Part shown: in pieces, positions 5,359 to 7,251 of the stretch
Numbering within the stretch: the stretch's first letter is position 1
How the letters are laid out: every line of letters begins with the position of its first letter
NCBI GenBank assembly: GCA_003486785.1
Contig: DNFZ01000151.1
Coordinates: 1-7,251, forward strand
Length of the DNA: 7,251 nucleotides
Origin: Clostridiales bacterium
GTDB taxonomy: Bacteria > Bacillota > Clostridia > Christensenellales > CAG-138
Direction: 5' to 3'
Translations under genes and position numbers: made by a program
Notes under the pieces: model-generated
What the model saw: only the letters and a program-made list of their open reading frames with translations
Database searches by the model: none
Told to the model about the DNA's origin: nothing

Positions 5359-7165
5359 GCTCCACAACCCCCTTTCGATCCATCTTCCAGTTGAGTGTTT
5401 TGTTGTACACCGACCAGAGGTCGTGATACCGCCCCTCGATGGCTAGCAGCGCTTCGTGCGAGCCTTGCTCAATCAGCTTGCCGTGCTCCAGAACGAGTAT
5501 CTTGTTTGCGCCTCGAACAGTGGAGAGCCGATGCGCAATCATCACGACGGTTTTCCCTTTCATCAGCGTTTCAAACGCGCGCTGGATCAGATGCTCATTC
5601 TCCGGATCGGAAAACGCCGTCGCTTCGTCCAGCACGATGACAGGCGCGTCCTTCACAATCGCACGGGCGATGGCGATGCGTTGCTTCTCGCCGCCGGAGA
5701 GGTGGATGCCGGCGGTGCCGATCACGGTGTGATAGCTTTGGGGCAGTTTCTCGATGAACTCGTGGCATTGCGCAGCCTTCGCCGCGGCGATGACCTGCTC
5801 GTCCGTCGCGCTCTGGTTGCCAAGACGGATGTTCTCGAGAATGCTCTGCTTAAAGAGAAACACGTCCTGAAACACAAAACTGACCTGCTCCATGAGGTAT
5901 TCGCTGGTCATGTCGCGCACATCGATTCCGCCGATGCGGATGCTGCCGGCCGCTACATCGAAAAAGCGCGGGATCAAATGCGCGATGGTCGTCTTTCCGC
6001 CGCCGGACGGGCCTACCACGGCGGTAATCTGTCCCTGCTCCGCGCGGAAGGTGACATCTGCCAGCGCGGGCGTTTCCTGCCCGGCATAGGAGAAGCCAAC
6101 ATGGTCAAACGCGATGTCAAACGATTTTGCGCGCTTGGGCTCGCGCGGCTGCGGCAGTTCCGGTTCGGCGAGAATCTCATCCATTCGCTCTACGCCTCCG
6201 TTGATCTGCATGCCGTTGTTGGTTGCATACATGATCTTCATCAGCACCGTTGCAATGCTGGGCACAAAGATCAGGTAAAAGATAAACCTGGTGGCAAATC
6301 CCGCATAATCGCTTGTGGTAGCCGCAATAAGAATCCCGACCGGAACCAAGAAAAGATAGATGTTGTTCACGATCGTTGTAAATGCGGACATATAGTTTTC
6401 CCAGCTCAACGTATAGGGAATCACCATTTTGGTGTAGGCCTTGATCGCCTCATACATTCGCCGCAGGGAGTAAACGCTCTGGCCAAACGCCTTGACCACC
6501 GCGATGCCGCGCACATATTCCACCGCCGCGTTGTTCATGTCCTCCAGCGCATTTTGGTACGCGTCCATCATCGTCTTCGCGCCGTCGTTACCATATGCGC
6601 GAATCTGGACAAGGATCGCAACCGCGATGCCTGCGAGCGCGCATAGCCCCAGCCGCCAGTCCACAAGCATCAAAATCGAGACCATCACGAAGGGAGCTAC
6701 GAGGGAAGCAACGATGTCCGGCAGTTGATGCGCAATAAATCCTTCGATCTTCTCGATGTTTTCATCCATGATCTTTCGGAGCTTTCCGCTGCCAATGAGG
6801 ATATGAAACCCAAGCGGAACGCGCGCCAGATGGGACGCAAAATCGACCTTGAGTTTGTAAAGCGTGCCAAACGCCGCAAGGTGCGAACACATCAACGCTG
6901 CGAAATACAACGTAATGTTCAGCAGTATGCCGCCAAGCGCGAGCCAACCGAGCCGCGCGAGGCTCGCGGTATCCAGCATATCAAATCTCGGATATGCTGC
7001 GAGTATTTGCGATATGATATAGTAAATTGCGATATACGGAACAAACGACGCGATAGACGCTAGCGCAGAAAGCGCCGTAGACGTGATCACAAGCGGTTTC
7101 TTAATTGCTGCAATTTCCAGAAGCCGCGCGATTCCCTTCTTTGGTTGATTGGATTGTTTCCCCAT
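5351..7165 (-). CDS. ABC half-transporter (membrane domain + ATPase), first of a pair
   Basis: This 604-residue protein has a short Lys/Gln-rich cytosolic start, a membrane domain over about residues 20-325 with roughly six hydrophobic helices, and a C-terminal ATPase domain. It shows Walker A GPSGGGKTT at 385-393, a Q-loop in FVFQDV, signature LSGGEKQR from 489, Walker B Asp513 with catalytic Glu514, and switch His545. The D-loop reads AFSDPE rather than the usual ASLDPE. Both this protein and its partner keep the catalytic glutamate and full signature, so neither ATP site looks degenerate by these motifs. Translation from ATG 7165 is supported by AGGAG at 7172-7176, 6 nt upstream. It is the first gene of a two-gene operon and overlaps the next by 8 nt. 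The most likely product is one half of a heterodimeric transporter; substrate unknown. Confidence 0.9.
   Translation of the reverse strand: MGKQSNQPKKGIARLLEIAAIKKPLVITSTALSALASIASFVPYIAIYYIISQILAAYPRFDMLDTASLARLGWLALGGILLNITLYFAALMCSHLAAFGTLYKLKVDFASHLARVPLGFHILIGSGKLRKIMDENIEKIEGFIAHQLPDIVASLVAPFVMVSILMLVDWRLGLCALAGIAVAILVQIRAYGNDGAKTMMDAYQNALEDMNNAAVEYVRGIAVVKAFGQSVYSLRRMYEAIKAYTKMVIPYTLSWENYMSAFTTIVNNIYLFLVPVGILIAATTSDYAGFATRFIFYLIFVPSIATVLMKIMYATNNGMQINGGVERMDEILAEPELPQPREPKRAKSFDIAFDHVGFSYAGQETPALADVTFRAEQGQITAVVGPSGGGKTTIAHLIPRFFDVAAGSIRIGGIDVRDMTSEYLMEQVSFVFQDVFLFKQSILENIRLGNQSATDEQVIAAAKAAQCHEFIEKLPQSYHTVIGTAGIHLSGGEKQRIAIARAIVKDAPVIVLDEATAFSDPENEHLIQRAFETLMKGKTVVMIAHRLSTVRGANKILVLEHGKLIEQGSHEALLAIEGRYHDLWSVYNKTLNWKMDRKGVVEHA
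5368..5373 (-). promoter_or_regulatory. Ribosome binding site of the second ABC gene
   Basis: AGGGGG on the minus strand lies inside the end of the upstream ABC gene and 9 nt before ATG 5358. Its position favours ATG 5358 over the in-frame TTG at 5367. Confidence 0.45.
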
Positions 7166-7171
7166 AATCTA

Positions 7172-7176
7172 CTCCT
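7172..7176 (-). promoter_or_regulatory. Ribosome binding site of the first ABC gene
   Basis: AGGAG on the minus strand sits 6 nt upstream of ATG 7165, supporting that start. Confidence 0.65.
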
Positions 7177-7210
7177 GTCAAATTTTAGTTCTCTTGTGTT
7201 TCCCGTTTGA

Positions 7211-7237
7211 TAGACGCATTCGAGTTAACTGCGTCTA
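7211..7237. promoter_or_regulatory. Candidate operator upstream of the ABC operon
   Basis: Two perfect 8-nt arms, TAGACGCA (7211-7218) and TGCGTCTA (7230-7237), are separated by 11 nt that include the palindrome GTTAAC. The site lies about 45-70 nt before the first ABC start codon, where a repressor site is expected. A weak -10-like TAAAAT follows on the minus strand (about 7184-7189), but I could not pair it with a convincing -35. The regulator is not in the window. Confidence 0.4.
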
Positions 7238-7251
7238 ACTACCTATCGTAC

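Noticed and set aside
3694..5394. A 566-codon open frame on the plus strand, opposite the second ABC gene
   Set aside because: It lies antisense to an intact, motif-complete ABC transporter. The translation is rich in His, Arg and Gln, shows no recognisable domain, and results from codon bias in the real gene.
5456..6646. A 396-codon open frame on the plus strand, opposite the first ABC gene
   Set aside because: Same situation: a shadow of the ABC coding frame with no family motif and unlikely composition.

Overview
The window carries two convergent operons that share one strong, apparently bidirectional terminator. The base composition (G+C a little above half), AGGAG-type ribosome binding sites, a near-consensus sigma-A type promoter, tightly packed genes and protein families resembling Bacillus YcgQ/YcgR all suggest a member of the Bacillota, most likely a Clostridia-type anaerobe. 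That assignment is inference; no rRNA or other marker gene is present.

Plus strand, 1 to about 3535: a palindromic candidate operator (15-34) abuts a good promoter (35-63). A 12-bp hairpin (76-103) follows near the predicted 5' end of the transcript. Then come three genes: a COG0523/CobW-type P-loop GTPase with an intact CxCC metal motif (130-1059), a 520-residue protein joining a cysteine-free COG0523-like domain to a YcgR/DUF318-type permease (1062-2624), and a YcgQ/TIGR03943-type membrane protein (2634-3461). The gaps between them are 2 and 9 nt, so they are almost certainly one operon. YcgR and YcgQ are regarded as two parts of one putative permease, and COG0523 proteins are metallochaperone GTPases. 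The operon therefore looks like a metal (or metal-complex) handling and membrane transport module in which one GTPase-like domain is tethered directly to the channel protein. Substrate and direction of transport cannot be read from the sequence.

Minus strand, 7165 down to 3616: two overlapping genes encode ABC half-transporters (604 and 580 residues), each with a membrane domain followed by a nucleotide-binding domain with all canonical motifs. They probably form a heterodimer. Motif wording resembles the IrtAB/YbtPQ-like branch (siderophore-linked), but this is a weak hint. An 8-bp inverted repeat lies upstream (7211-7237). The two operons' candidate operators differ, so common regulation is not supported.

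The most notable object is the GTPase-like/permease fusion and its relation to the intact GTPase just upstream. The rest is conventional accessory transport content. I see no mobile element, RNA gene or CRISPR array, and no gene-free stretch longer than about 155 nt.
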